Origin: Geminicoccaceae bacterium
GTDB taxonomy: Bacteria; Pseudomonadota; Alphaproteobacteria; Geminicoccales; Geminicoccaceae
Direction: 5' to 3'
Assembly: GCA_025054575.1 (NCBI GenBank)
Contig: JANWZN010000018.1
Coordinates: forward strand, 1-33,223
Length of the DNA stretch: 33,223 nucleotides
In this document: positions 17,004 to 25,091 of the stretch, piece by piece
Layout of the letters: each line of letters starts with the position of its first letter
Numbering within the stretch: the first letter of the stretch is position 1
Position numbers and translations under genes: made by a program
Notes under the pieces: model-generated
Databases searched by the model: none
What the model was told of the DNA's origin: nothing
What the model saw: the letters and a program-made list of their open reading frames with translations, nothing else

Positions 17004-17627
17004 TCAGGGTGAAAAAGCGTGGGCGAGTGCTTGGAAGTGGCGCAGCCGCTGCTCGTTCATGGTTCGCAGCTGCACGGCCCAACGTTCCTCGCCGCGGCGC
17101 AGAAGCTGGAGATCCAGCAACAGCCCGAAGCCGCCAGCGGCGAAGCGGCAGCTCATCACATGCCGGCCGTCGCGGCGGAGCTGCGGGCTCTCGCAGGCCT
17201 GCAGCGCCAGTCGGCCGAGCCGGTCGATCGCGCCCAGCAGCGTGTCGACCGCGGCCCGCGTCCCCTCGCCCGCCAAGGGACTGTCCGGATCGTCGACGAG
17301 CTTTCGGAGAGCGGCTGCGAAGCCCGCCGTGTCGAGCGTCATCTGACGCTCGAGCCAGGCCGCTGGATCGCTCCAGGCGAGCGCGTCCGCGGCCGGGTCG
17401 AGCTTGCGAAGCGTCATCCGGCTCAAGGCCGCGAAGCCGCCCTCGCGCGGCCGGACGAGGACGCCGTTCTGGCCGCCGGGCAGCGTCTCGCAGGCGAGGG
17501 CGAGCTCCTCGGGGATCGCGAGCGCGGCACAGAGTGCGGCCGGCTCCTGAGCCGGCACCACGGGCGAGATCGCGGCCTGCAGCAGGGACAGGCCGAGCAC
17601 GAGCCGCAGGCGACGCGTCCGCACCAT
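17004..17627 (-). CDS. secreted or periplasmic hypothetical protein
   Basis: The product has 207 residues. A Sec signal peptide is clear (basic VRTRRLRLV, hydrophobic LGLSLLQAAI, cleavage probably after PAQ). The mature chain has four cysteines (33, 46, 145 and 160 in precursor numbering) that could form two disulphides in the periplasm, and a mixed helical-looking body with LDLQLLRRGEERWAVQLRTM near the end. I do not recognise the family. It follows the hypothetical gene at 17645 by 17 bases and is probably in the same transcript. Confidence 0.7.
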   Translation of the reverse strand: MVRTRRLRLVLGLSLLQAAISPVVPAQEPAALCAALAIPEELALACETLPGGQNGVLVRPREGGFAALSRMTLRKLDPAADALAWSDPAAWLERQMTLDTAGFAAALRKLVDDPDSPLAGEGTRAAVDTLLGAIDRLGRLALQACESPQLRRDGRHVMSCRFAAGGFGLLLDLQLLRRGEERWAVQLRTMNEQRLRHFQALAHAFSP

Positions 17628-17644
17628 CGCCGCGATGCGCCGCC

Positions 17645-18145
17645 TCAGGCCTCGATCACCGGGCCCATGATCTGCCGCAGGTAGGTCCGGCCCTGCTGCG
17701 AGACGCGGTAGCGGCCGCGCTGGTGGACGAAGACCTTCTTTGCGAGCTGGGCCTGTTTCACGCATTGGGACGGATTACCGATCTTGAAGCCGTGCTCGAC
17801 GAGCCGCTTGCTCGCCTCGGCGGTTGCGAACGTGTCGTCGCCGCTACGTCGCTGGACCCAATAGCCCGCGGCCAGCATCCGATCGACATCGGTGGCACTC
17901 GCCGGCAGGTGTTGGATGAAGGCGCCGAAGCTCTCGAGCGGGTCCTCGATCGCAGCGGCCGGCCCGCTCCCGGGCGCAGAACCGGTCGGTGGAGCCGTCT
18001 CGAGCAGGGCCAAGAGCCTTTCCAGGCGCTCCCCGTAGCTTTCGAGAAAGGTGCGCGGCCCCTCGATCTCGAGCTCCCGCTGAGCGAGGTTGATGCGGAT
18101 ACGCGCCCGCTCCTCCACCGCCGCCGCCTCCAATGCCCCGCGCAC
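17645..18145 (-). CDS. hypothetical protein with possible winged-helix C-terminus
   Basis: The product has 166 residues from a GTG start. An N-terminal segment (RIRINLAQRELEIEGPRTFL) leads into the ESYGERLERLLALLE amphipathic helix, then an Ala/Pro/Gly linker (about residues 50-65). The C-terminal ~85 residues have a helix-turn-helix look with a basic end: AEASKRLVEHGFKIGNPSQC, then KKVFVHQRGRYRVSQQGRTY. That is suggestive of nucleic-acid binding but is not a recognised domain for me. It has no signal peptide and lies 33 bases downstream of the thioesterase stop. It could be co-transcribed with the secreted protein that follows. Confidence 0.72.
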   Translation of the reverse strand: MRGALEAAAVEERARIRINLAQRELEIEGPRTFLESYGERLERLLALLETAPPTGSAPGSGPAAAIEDPLESFGAFIQHLPASATDVDRMLAAGYWVQRRSGDDTFATAEASKRLVEHGFKIGNPSQCVKQAQLAKKVFVHQRGRYRVSQQGRTYLRQIMGPVIEA

Positions 18146-18177
18146 CTGCTAGCCGTAGGGCAAAGGATCAGCAAGCA

Positions 18178-18633
18178 TCAGCTCCCGGGCGAGGGTTGGA
18201 GCAGGCGGGCGAGGGCCGCGCGGATCGGCTCGGGAATGGGCACGGGCCGCTGGCTCGCGCGGTCGACGAAGACGTGAACGAAGTGGCCGTCGGCCGCGGC
18301 CGGCTCGCGGCCGGCCTTGAAGATGCCGATTTCGTAGCGGCAAGAGGAGCTGCCGAGCCGGGCGACCCGAAGCCCGGCCTCGATCCGATCGGGAAAGGCC
18401 AAGGGCGTGTGGAAACGGCAGCCGGAATCGACCGCGAAGCCGACCACCGGGCTGCGCCAGGGATCAAGACCGGCCTCGCCCATCAGGAAATGGGCGATCG
18501 CGGTGTCGAAATAGCTGTAATAAACGACGTTGTTGACGTGACCGTAGATGTCCATGTCGAGCCAGCGGGTCTCGAGCGGCACGAGCCACGGGAAGTCGAT
18601 CCGCGAGGGGGGCGGTCGTCGGCTCGACGTCAC
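18178..18633 (-). CDS. acyl-CoA thioesterase, 4-hydroxybenzoyl-CoA thioesterase family
   Basis: This 151-residue hotdog-fold protein has the family signature RWLDMDIYGHVNNVVYYSYF, in which the Asp of DMDIYGH is the expected catalytic carboxylate. It likely hydrolyses acyl-CoA esters in the cytoplasm; the chain preference cannot be read from sequence. The start is GTG at 18633, supported by GGAGGAG about five bases upstream. It lies 28 bases after the aminopeptidase gene on the same strand. It does not look like YbgC of the Tol-Pal cluster, since no tol genes are near. Confidence 0.88.
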   Translation of the reverse strand: MTSSRRPPPSRIDFPWLVPLETRWLDMDIYGHVNNVVYYSYFDTAIAHFLMGEAGLDPWRSPVVGFAVDSGCRFHTPLAFPDRIEAGLRVARLGSSSCRYEIGIFKAGREPAAADGHFVHVFVDRASQRPVPIPEPIRAALARLLQPSPGS

Positions 18634-18661
18634 GGTCTCCTCCGATTCGTTGCGAGCGCTC

Positions 18662-20041
18662 TCAGCCCGGTCGGTAGCGACGCTCGAGCAGCTCCAGGAG
18701 CGGTCGCAGCGCGGTCGCCTCGCCGCCCTTGGGCCGACCCGGTCGGCTCTCGTCGTTCCAGGCGAAGACGTCGAGATGCGCCCAGGCGCGGGTCTCGCTC
18801 ACGAACTCCTTCAAGAACAGGGCGGCGGTGATCGCACCGGCGAAGCTCTTCTGGCCGGCGTTGTTGATCTCGGCGACGCGGCTGTCGAGATATTTTCGGT
18901 AAGGCGCGTGCAACGGCAGGCGCCAGAGCGGCTCCGCCACCCGCGCGCCCGCGGCCAGCAGCTCGGCGGCGAGCGGATCCTCGGGCGTGAAGAGGGCCGG
19001 CAGCTCGGGACCGAGGGCGACACGCGCCGCACCGGTCAGGGTCGCGGCGTCGATCAGGAGCTCGGGGCGCTCGCGATCGGCCTCGGCCAGCGCGTCGGCC
19101 AGGATCAGCCGGCCCTCGGCATCGGTGTTGCCGATCTCGACCGTCGTGCCCTTGCGCGAACGCAGCACGTCGCCGGGTCGGAAGGCGCGGCCACCGACCG
19201 CGTTCTCGACCGCCGGGATCAGGACCCTCAGGCGGACCGGCAGGGCGAGCCCCGCGATCGCCCGGGTCAGGCCCAGCATCAGCGCCGCTCCGCCCATGTC
19301 TTTCTTCATCAAGAGCATGGCCGAGGAGGGCTTGAGATCGAGGCCGCCCGTATCGAAACAGACGCCCTTGCCGACGAGAGTCACGCGCGGCGCGTCGGGC
19401 TCGCCCCAGCCGAGCTCGATCAGCCGCGGTGGCCGCGGGCTCGCGGCCCCGACCACGTGGATCAGAGGATAGCCGGCCTCGAGCAGAGCCTCGCCGACGA
19501 TGCTGGAAAAGCTCGCGCCGATCGCGAGCGCGAGTTCGGCCGCCGCGGCCTCGAGCTCGGCCGGGCCGAGCTCGTTGGCGGGCGTGTTGACGAGATCGCG
19601 GGCGAACCGGACGGATCCCGCGATCGTCTCGGCGCGTCTGCGGGCGCCGGAGTCGGCGACGGCGAGCCGCGGGATCGCCTCGGCGGGTTTGCGATAGCGC
19701 TCGAACCGGTAGAGGGCGAGCGACCAGCCGATCGCCGCCTCGGCGGGATCGACGAGCCCGAGCGGGTCGTCGAGCCGCCAGGTCCCGGCCGGGACGGCGC
19801 AGGCGGCCGAGGCGACGTCCCAGAGGCTCGCCGGCTCGCCGGCGATCGAGACCGCCGCGGCCGGGGCGCCGTCCGGCCCGGGAAGAAGGGCCGTCTTGCC
19901 GGGCTTGGCCTCGAAACCGATGCCGGCAAGCCAGCTCGCGCGCGCCGCCGGCTGCTCGGCCAGCCACTCGGAAAAGCGTCGGGCCGGCAGGAGGTGGATC
20001 GGTCGGCTGCCGTGCGGATCGGCCGTGAGCGGTAGCGTCAT
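18662..20041 (-). CDS. M17 leucyl aminopeptidase family protein
   Basis: The product has 459 residues. The di-metal catalytic part shows GKGVCFDTGGLDLKPSSAM (Lys225, Asp230, Lys237), KKDMGGAA (Asp248) and the hallmark NTDAEGRLILADAL (residues 305-318, with Asp307, Glu309 and Arg311). It is a cytosolic exopeptidase that removes N-terminal residues, normally as a hexamer. The N-terminal domain is divergent from E. coli PepA, as is common for the second M17 type in alphaproteobacteria, so I do not give a symbol. It begins 20 bases after the valS stop and is likely in the same operon. Confidence 0.93.
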   Translation of the reverse strand: MTLPLTADPHGSRPIHLLPARRFSEWLAEQPAARASWLAGIGFEAKPGKTALLPGPDGAPAAAVSIAGEPASLWDVASAACAVPAGTWRLDDPLGLVDPAEAAIGWSLALYRFERYRKPAEAIPRLAVADSGARRRAETIAGSVRFARDLVNTPANELGPAELEAAAAELALAIGASFSSIVGEALLEAGYPLIHVVGAASPRPPRLIELGWGEPDAPRVTLVGKGVCFDTGGLDLKPSSAMLLMKKDMGGAALMLGLTRAIAGLALPVRLRVLIPAVENAVGGRAFRPGDVLRSRKGTTVEIGNTDAEGRLILADALAEADRERPELLIDAATLTGAARVALGPELPALFTPEDPLAAELLAAGARVAEPLWRLPLHAPYRKYLDSRVAEINNAGQKSFAGAITAALFLKEFVSETRAWAHLDVFAWNDESRPGRPKGGEATALRPLLELLERRYRPG

Positions 20042-20061
20042 CGCCGGTGCTCCCGCTCGCC

Positions 20062-22701
20062 TCAGGCGATCCGCGCCAGCGCCGTCGCGAGGCGGGCGCG
20101 CGCAGCCGCGAGCTCGGCTAGCCGCTCGCGGCTCTCCTCGACCACCTCGGCCGGGGCACGCGCGAGGAAGCTCGCATCTTCGAGCCGGCCCTGCAGCTTG
20201 GCGATCTCGCCCTCGGTCTTGGCGATCTCGCGCCCGAGCCGCTGGCGCTCGCGCTCGAGATCGACGACCTCGCCCACGGGGAGCGCGAAGGTGGTCTCGT
20301 CGACCACCACGACGATCGCTTGCTTGGGCACCGGCCTGTCCTCGAGCTCGATCGAATCGACCCGGGCGAGACGCGCGAACGCGTCGCGATGGCGCTCCAG
20401 GCGAGCCAGGGTTTCGGGCGAGGCGCCGTGTTGGAGGAGGCGGAGCTTGGCCGCCGGCGGCACGTTGAGCTCGCTGCGCGCGGCCCGGATGCCGCCGATC
20501 ACGCGCACGAGCCAATCGAGTTCGGCGGCCGCTTCCGGATCGCGGAAGGGGGCGGGCTCTTCGGGCCAGCTGGCGACGATGAGCATGCCGCCCGGTGCCC
20601 CGAACAGAACCCGCCAGAGCTCCTCGCTCACGAACGGCGCCATCGGGTGGAGCAGATGGAGGACGCGGGCCAGGACGAAGCCCGCGACCTTCTGCGCTTC
20701 CTCGCGTGCCGCCGGATCCTCGCCCGCGAGCACCGGCTTGGCGAGCTCGATCCACCAGTCGCAGAACGTGTCCCAGACGAAGTGGTAGATCGCCATCGTA
20801 GCATCGCTCAGCCGATACTCGGCGAGCGCATCGCCCACGGTCCGGGTCAGTGCCGCGACTTCGCCCACGATCCAGCGGTCGAGCGCGAGCCGGCAGGTGG
20901 TCGGGTCGAAGGCGGGATCGAGGCGGAGCCCGTTGAGCTCGCAGAAGCGGGCGGCGTTCCAGAGCTTGGTCACGAAATTGCGCCAGCTCTCGACTCGGCT
21001 TTCGCCGAAGCGGACGTCGCGGCCCTGCTCGGTGGCGGCCAAGAGGGCCAGGCGCAGCGCGTCGGCGCCGTATTTGTCGACGAGTTCCAGGGGATCGACC
21101 ACGTTGCCCTGGGTCTTCGACATCTTCTTGCCGCGCTCGTCGCGCACGAGGCCGTGGATGTAGACGTCGCGGAAGGGCACCTCGTCCATGCAGAACAGGC
21201 CCAGCATCATCATCCGTGCCACCCAGAAGAAGATGATGTCGAAGCCGGTCACCAAGACGTCGGTCGGATAAAAGGTCGCGAGCTCGGGCGTGCGCTCGGG
21301 CCAACCCAGGGTCGAGAACGGCCAGAGTGCGGAGGAGAACCAGGTATCGAGCACGTCCGGGTCGCGCTCGAGCGCCACCTCGCGGCCGTAATGGGCGCGG
21401 GCGAGGGCGGCCGCCTCGGCCTCGTCCTCGGCCACGAAGATCCGTCCGTCCGGCCCGTACCAGGCTGGGATCTGGTGGCCCCACCACAGCTGGCGGGAGA
21501 TGCACCAGGGCTGGATCGCCCGCAGCCAGTTGAAGAAGGTCGTCTCCCAGATCTTCGGTACGAAGCGGGTAAGACCCTCTTCGACGGCGTGAATCGCCCG
21601 CTTGGCGAGCCCTTCGACGTCGCAGAACCATTGGTCGGTGAGGAAGGGCTCCAAGGGCGTGCCCGAGCGGTCGCCGTGCGGCACGCTGTGGCGCCAGGAC
21701 TCGACCTTGACCAAGAAACCCTCGGCTTCGAGGTCCGCAACGATACGGGCTCGGGCCTCGAACCGATCGAGGCCGCGATAGCGCTCCGGCGCGTTGTCGT
21801 TGACGCGGCCGCGGCGATCGAAGATCGCGATCGCCTCGAGGCCGTGCCGGCGGCCGACCTCGAAATCGTTGAAATCGTGGGCGGGGGTGATCTTGACCGC
21901 GCCCGTGCCCTTTTCGGGATCGCTCGCCGGATCGGCCAGGATCGGCAGGCGGCGCCCGACGAGCGGCAAGATCGCCCAGCGGCCGACGAGATCGCGGTAG
22001 CGCTCGTCCTCCGGATGGACGGCGATGCCGGTGTCGCCGAGCATCGTCTCGGGCCGGGTGGTGGCGACCGTGACGAACCGATCCGGCTCGCCCTCGATCG
22101 GATAGCGAATGTACCAGAGCTTGCCGTCGACCTCCCGGTTCTGGACCTCGAGGTCGGAGACCGCGGTCTCGAGGGCCACGTCCCAGTTGACCAGCCGCTT
22201 GTCGCGGTAGATCAGGCCGGCCCGGTGGAGGAGCACGAAGGCGCGGCGGACGGCGCGCGAGAGCCCCTCGTCCATGGTGAAGCGCTCGCGGGTCCAATCG
22301 CAGGAGGCGCCGAGCCGGCGCATCTGGCGCGCGATGGTGCCGCCCGACTGCTCCTTCCAGGCCCAGACCTCGGCGAGGAAGGCCTCGCGCCCCATGGCAC
22401 GGCGATCCTTGCCTTCGGCCGCGAGCTTGCGTTCGACCACCATCTGGGTGGCGATGCCGGCATGATCGGTACCCGGCTGCCAGAGCACCCGGCGCCCCTT
22501 CATGCGGTGGAAACGGATCAGGACGTCTTGGATCGTGTGGTCGAGCGCGTGGCCGATGTGGAGGCTGCCGGTGACGTTGGGTGGCGGCAGCATGATGCAA
22601 TAGGGCGTGCCCTCGCCGCGAGGCCGGAAGGCGCCGGACGCCTCCCAGGCGGTGTAGAGCCGGGCCTCGACCTCGGCGGGTCGGTAGGTTTTGTCGAGCA
22701 T
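20062..22701 (-). CDS. valS: valyl-tRNA synthetase
   Basis: ValS attaches valine to tRNA-Val. The product has 879 residues. The class I motifs are intact: HIGH at residues 48-51 in NVTGSLHIGHAL, and KMSKT at 526-530 in GKKMSKTQGN. The CP1 editing domain lies between them (TTRPETMLGDTG). The C-terminus has the coiled-coil arm (LERERQRLGREIAKTEGEIA). The start is the ATG at 22701 (MLDKTYRPAEVE), 27 codons inside a longer open frame, because ValS homologues begin here. It is preceded by the HerA-like ATPase gene, 93 bases away. Confidence 0.98.
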   Translation of the reverse strand: MLDKTYRPAEVEARLYTAWEASGAFRPRGEGTPYCIMLPPPNVTGSLHIGHALDHTIQDVLIRFHRMKGRRVLWQPGTDHAGIATQMVVERKLAAEGKDRRAMGREAFLAEVWAWKEQSGGTIARQMRRLGASCDWTRERFTMDEGLSRAVRRAFVLLHRAGLIYRDKRLVNWDVALETAVSDLEVQNREVDGKLWYIRYPIEGEPDRFVTVATTRPETMLGDTGIAVHPEDERYRDLVGRWAILPLVGRRLPILADPASDPEKGTGAVKITPAHDFNDFEVGRRHGLEAIAIFDRRGRVNDNAPERYRGLDRFEARARIVADLEAEGFLVKVESWRHSVPHGDRSGTPLEPFLTDQWFCDVEGLAKRAIHAVEEGLTRFVPKIWETTFFNWLRAIQPWCISRQLWWGHQIPAWYGPDGRIFVAEDEAEAAALARAHYGREVALERDPDVLDTWFSSALWPFSTLGWPERTPELATFYPTDVLVTGFDIIFFWVARMMMLGLFCMDEVPFRDVYIHGLVRDERGKKMSKTQGNVVDPLELVDKYGADALRLALLAATEQGRDVRFGESRVESWRNFVTKLWNAARFCELNGLRLDPAFDPTTCRLALDRWIVGEVAALTRTVGDALAEYRLSDATMAIYHFVWDTFCDWWIELAKPVLAGEDPAAREEAQKVAGFVLARVLHLLHPMAPFVSEELWRVLFGAPGGMLIVASWPEEPAPFRDPEAAAELDWLVRVIGGIRAARSELNVPPAAKLRLLQHGASPETLARLERHRDAFARLARVDSIELEDRPVPKQAIVVVVDETTFALPVGEVVDLERERQRLGREIAKTEGEIAKLQGRLEDASFLARAPAEVVEESRERLAELAAARARLATALARIA

Positions 22702-22794
22702 CGGGGACGATCCAAGAGCGCCGCGGCCGAGCCGGTCGACCACGCGAGCGGTGCCCTTACGCGAGCCGGCCGGGCTCGACAAGGACGGGCAGGC

Positions 22795-24372
22795 TCAGCG
22801 GCGCTGCTCGCGCCAGCGGCGGACGGTGTCGCGGACGAGATCGAGGCCGGCCCGATCCTCGCGCCAAGCCTGGCTGAAAGCCGGGGTGTGGCTCGCGGGC
22901 TGGGCGCCGGGCGGCAACGGATCGAGCTGGACTCGCATCGGCAGGGTGACCCCTTCGCCCAGCACGATCGCCTCGCCGGTGGCGAGCGCCGGCAGGCTGG
23001 CCAAAAGCCAGTCCGAGCCCTCGGGCAGGGTGGTGCGGACGAAGGCCTGATCGCGCTCGTTGGCCATGCGCAGGGCCACGACGGTGCCACACTGAGAGAG
23101 CGCGGAGGGCGACAGCTCGGCCGGCCGCTGGGTGACCAGCCCCAACGAGACGCCGTACTTTCGGCCCTCCTTGGCGATCCGATCGATCGCGCGGCGGCTC
23201 GGCTCGAAGCCGAGGTCGGCGCTCGCCGGGACGTAGCGATGGGCCTCTTCGCACACCAAGAGCAGCGGGGTCGCCCGGCCGCGCTCGCTCCACAGGCCGA
23301 ACTCGAACAGCATCCGACACAGGAGCGAGACCACGACGTCGACGATCTCGCTGGGCACGCCCGAGAGGTCGATGACGGTGACCGGGCGGCCCTCCACGGG
23401 AAACCGCAGGAGCCGACCCAGGACCTGGTCCATGTTGTCGCGCACATAGAGCGACTGGAAGAGAAAGGCGTAGCGACGATCGGCGCGGATACTCTCGATC
23501 CGGGTCAAGAGATGACGATAGGGTGCGGCTCCCTCGGCCTTGTTGAGAGCGCCCATCGCCTCGTCGATCAGTTTGACGAGGTCGGTCAGGCGGTAGGGGA
23601 TCGGGGTGTCGACCGTGACCGGGCCGCCGGCACCGCCGTTCCCCTTGGCCCAGGCGAGCCGTGCGGCGAGCAGCGCCTCCTTGAGGATCGAAGCTTCGGT
23701 GTAGCCGCGGCCGTCGCGTTGGGGCGCCAGGATCGCTGCCGTCTCCTCGAAGTTCATGAGCCAATAGGGCAGCTCGAGATTGGCGAGATCGAGCGCCTCG
23801 GCGCGCGGACCGAAGGCCGCCGCGTACTCGCCGTGCGGGTCGAGCAGGACGATGTGGGCGGCGGGGCAGACTTCCAATACCGCGTTGAGGATGCGCGCCA
23901 CGGTCCAAGACTTGCCGGACCCGGTGCTGCCCAGCACCGCGAAGTGCTTGCCGAGCATCGCATCGACCAGGAGATGGGCGGGCACGTCGGGCGCACTCGA
24001 CAGGCGGCCGACCGGCACGCTCGTCGCGGTGGGGGGCGCGAAGACCACCGCGGCCAGGACCGGGTCGGCCCGTCGGACCGGCGCATCGAGCACCGGGAAG
24101 ACCGAGACGCCGCGGCGAAAGCGCGGTGCGCCGCCGGCCTGTACGACCTCGCCCACGAGTTGGACGTCGGCGATCGCGTGATCCTCGGCCCGGCGGCCGT
24201 GGCGCAGCGCGTGGACGATCCCGATCGCGACGTTCGACCCTGCGGGCAGCGCCACGAGCTCGCCCAGCGTCAGCGGCCGCTGCCCCGCCCCGGCGGCGCG
24301 GTCGACCCCGACCACGAGTGCGCTGCCGTTGACGGCGAGCACGTTGCCGAGAGCGGCTGCGGGTTCGGGCAT
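22795..24372 (-). CDS. HerA-like ATPase (DUF87)
   Basis: The product has 525 residues. The N-terminal ~120 residues form the HAS-barrel-like segment typical of HerA. The FtsK-HerA ATPase core follows: Walker A GSTGSGKSWT at 148-157, PHGEYAAAFG at about 179-188, Walker B LLLVCEEAH at 370-378, and TQRP at 414-417. Archaeal HerA is a hexameric DNA translocase working with the NurA nuclease in end resection. No nurA or other nuclease gene is adjacent here, so the bacterial role is open. It lies between popZ and valS, a place where alphaproteobacteria usually have valS directly. Confidence 0.9.
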   Translation of the reverse strand: MPEPAAALGNVLAVNGSALVVGVDRAAGAGQRPLTLGELVALPAGSNVAIGIVHALRHGRRAEDHAIADVQLVGEVVQAGGAPRFRRGVSVFPVLDAPVRRADPVLAAVVFAPPTATSVPVGRLSSAPDVPAHLLVDAMLGKHFAVLGSTGSGKSWTVARILNAVLEVCPAAHIVLLDPHGEYAAAFGPRAEALDLANLELPYWLMNFEETAAILAPQRDGRGYTEASILKEALLAARLAWAKGNGGAGGPVTVDTPIPYRLTDLVKLIDEAMGALNKAEGAAPYRHLLTRIESIRADRRYAFLFQSLYVRDNMDQVLGRLLRFPVEGRPVTVIDLSGVPSEIVDVVVSLLCRMLFEFGLWSERGRATPLLLVCEEAHRYVPASADLGFEPSRRAIDRIAKEGRKYGVSLGLVTQRPAELSPSALSQCGTVVALRMANERDQAFVRTTLPEGSDWLLASLPALATGEAIVLGEGVTLPMRVQLDPLPPGAQPASHTPAFSQAWREDRAGLDLVRDTVRRWREQRR

Positions 24373-24460
24373 AGGGCGGTCTCCGGGCCGAGCGATGCGA
24401 CCCGCAGCCTGCCCCGTTCGCCCTAATAAATGGTGAAGCCCGCCGCGAAGCCCGCCGGGC

Positions 24461-25009
24461 TCACATCAGCTCGGCACGACGAGCGAGCTTCTTGACCTCC
24501 TGCTCGACGACCCGCTCGACCAGCTGGGCCAGGTTCTTGTCGAGCCATTCCTTGAGCTGCGGGCGCAACAGCTCGATCACGAGCTCTTCGACGGTGCGGC
24601 CGGCGCCGGCGAGCGGGCGCGGCTCCTCGCTCGCAGCGGCGCGCGCCAGCCGGGCGAGCGCGCTCGTGCTCGCTTGCGCGGTGGTCGGCGAGACCAGGGA
24701 TGCTTCGTCCTGCGCGGGCATGCTCGAGCGCTCCGGTGGCTGGGTCGGTCGGAGAGGGGCGGCGGCCGCGATCGGCGGCGCCGCGGCGGTCGGCGGTGGT
24801 TGCGAGATCGGCGGAGTGGCGCGGGGCGCGGGCTCGGCCACCATCTCGGTGAGCTCGAGCTCTTCCTCCTCGACCGCGGCCAAGGCGGTCGGCCGTCCGG
24901 TTTCGGCTGGCTTGCGCACCGGTTCCTCGGGCTCGTCGGCGATGATCCGCCGGATCGAGGAGAGGATTTCCTCCATCGACGGCTCTTGCGGGTCCTTGCG
25001 GTCGGACAT
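24461..25009 (-). CDS. popZ: DUF2497 polar organizing protein, PopZ family
   Basis: The 182-residue product shows PopZ architecture. An N-terminal client-binding helix (PSMEEILSSIRRIIADE) is followed by a long acidic and Pro/Ala-rich disordered linker (residues ~27-130) and a C-terminal oligomerising region (VEELVIELLRPQLKEWLDKN and VERVVEQEVKKLARR). In Caulobacter, PopZ forms polar condensates that tether ParB/parS and cell-cycle kinases; a similar role is inferred here. Start choice: GGAGGTG lies about eight bases before the ATG at 25009. Its location downstream of tolC and upstream of valS (with HerA inserted) is the standard alphaproteobacterial neighbourhood. Confidence 0.9.
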   Translation of the reverse strand: MSDRKDPQEPSMEEILSSIRRIIADEPEEPVRKPAETGRPTALAAVEEEELELTEMVAEPAPRATPPISQPPPTAAAPPIAAAAPLRPTQPPERSSMPAQDEASLVSPTTAQASTSALARLARAAASEEPRPLAGAGRTVEELVIELLRPQLKEWLDKNLAQLVERVVEQEVKKLARRAELM

Positions 25010-25091
25010 GCTCGTCACCTCCGCCATGCGCTCGCGCTGCCGCGCCTCTCGCGATCCGACACCGGGCTTCTCGCCCCTGGCGCGCGCCCGA

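Noticed and set aside
20320-24426. Very long plus-strand open frame (over 1300 codons) opposite valS and the HerA-like gene
   Set aside because: It is antisense to two well-supported genes. Its translation is a low-complexity mix of Ala, Gly, Arg, Asp, Glu and His with no domain, as expected from GC-rich codon shadows.
24421-24460. Rho-independent terminator just after popZ
   Set aside because: GCCC/GGGC tracts can pair over only four or five bases, and the following T-richness (ATTTATT) is separated by other GC repeats; no convincing hairpin plus T-run.
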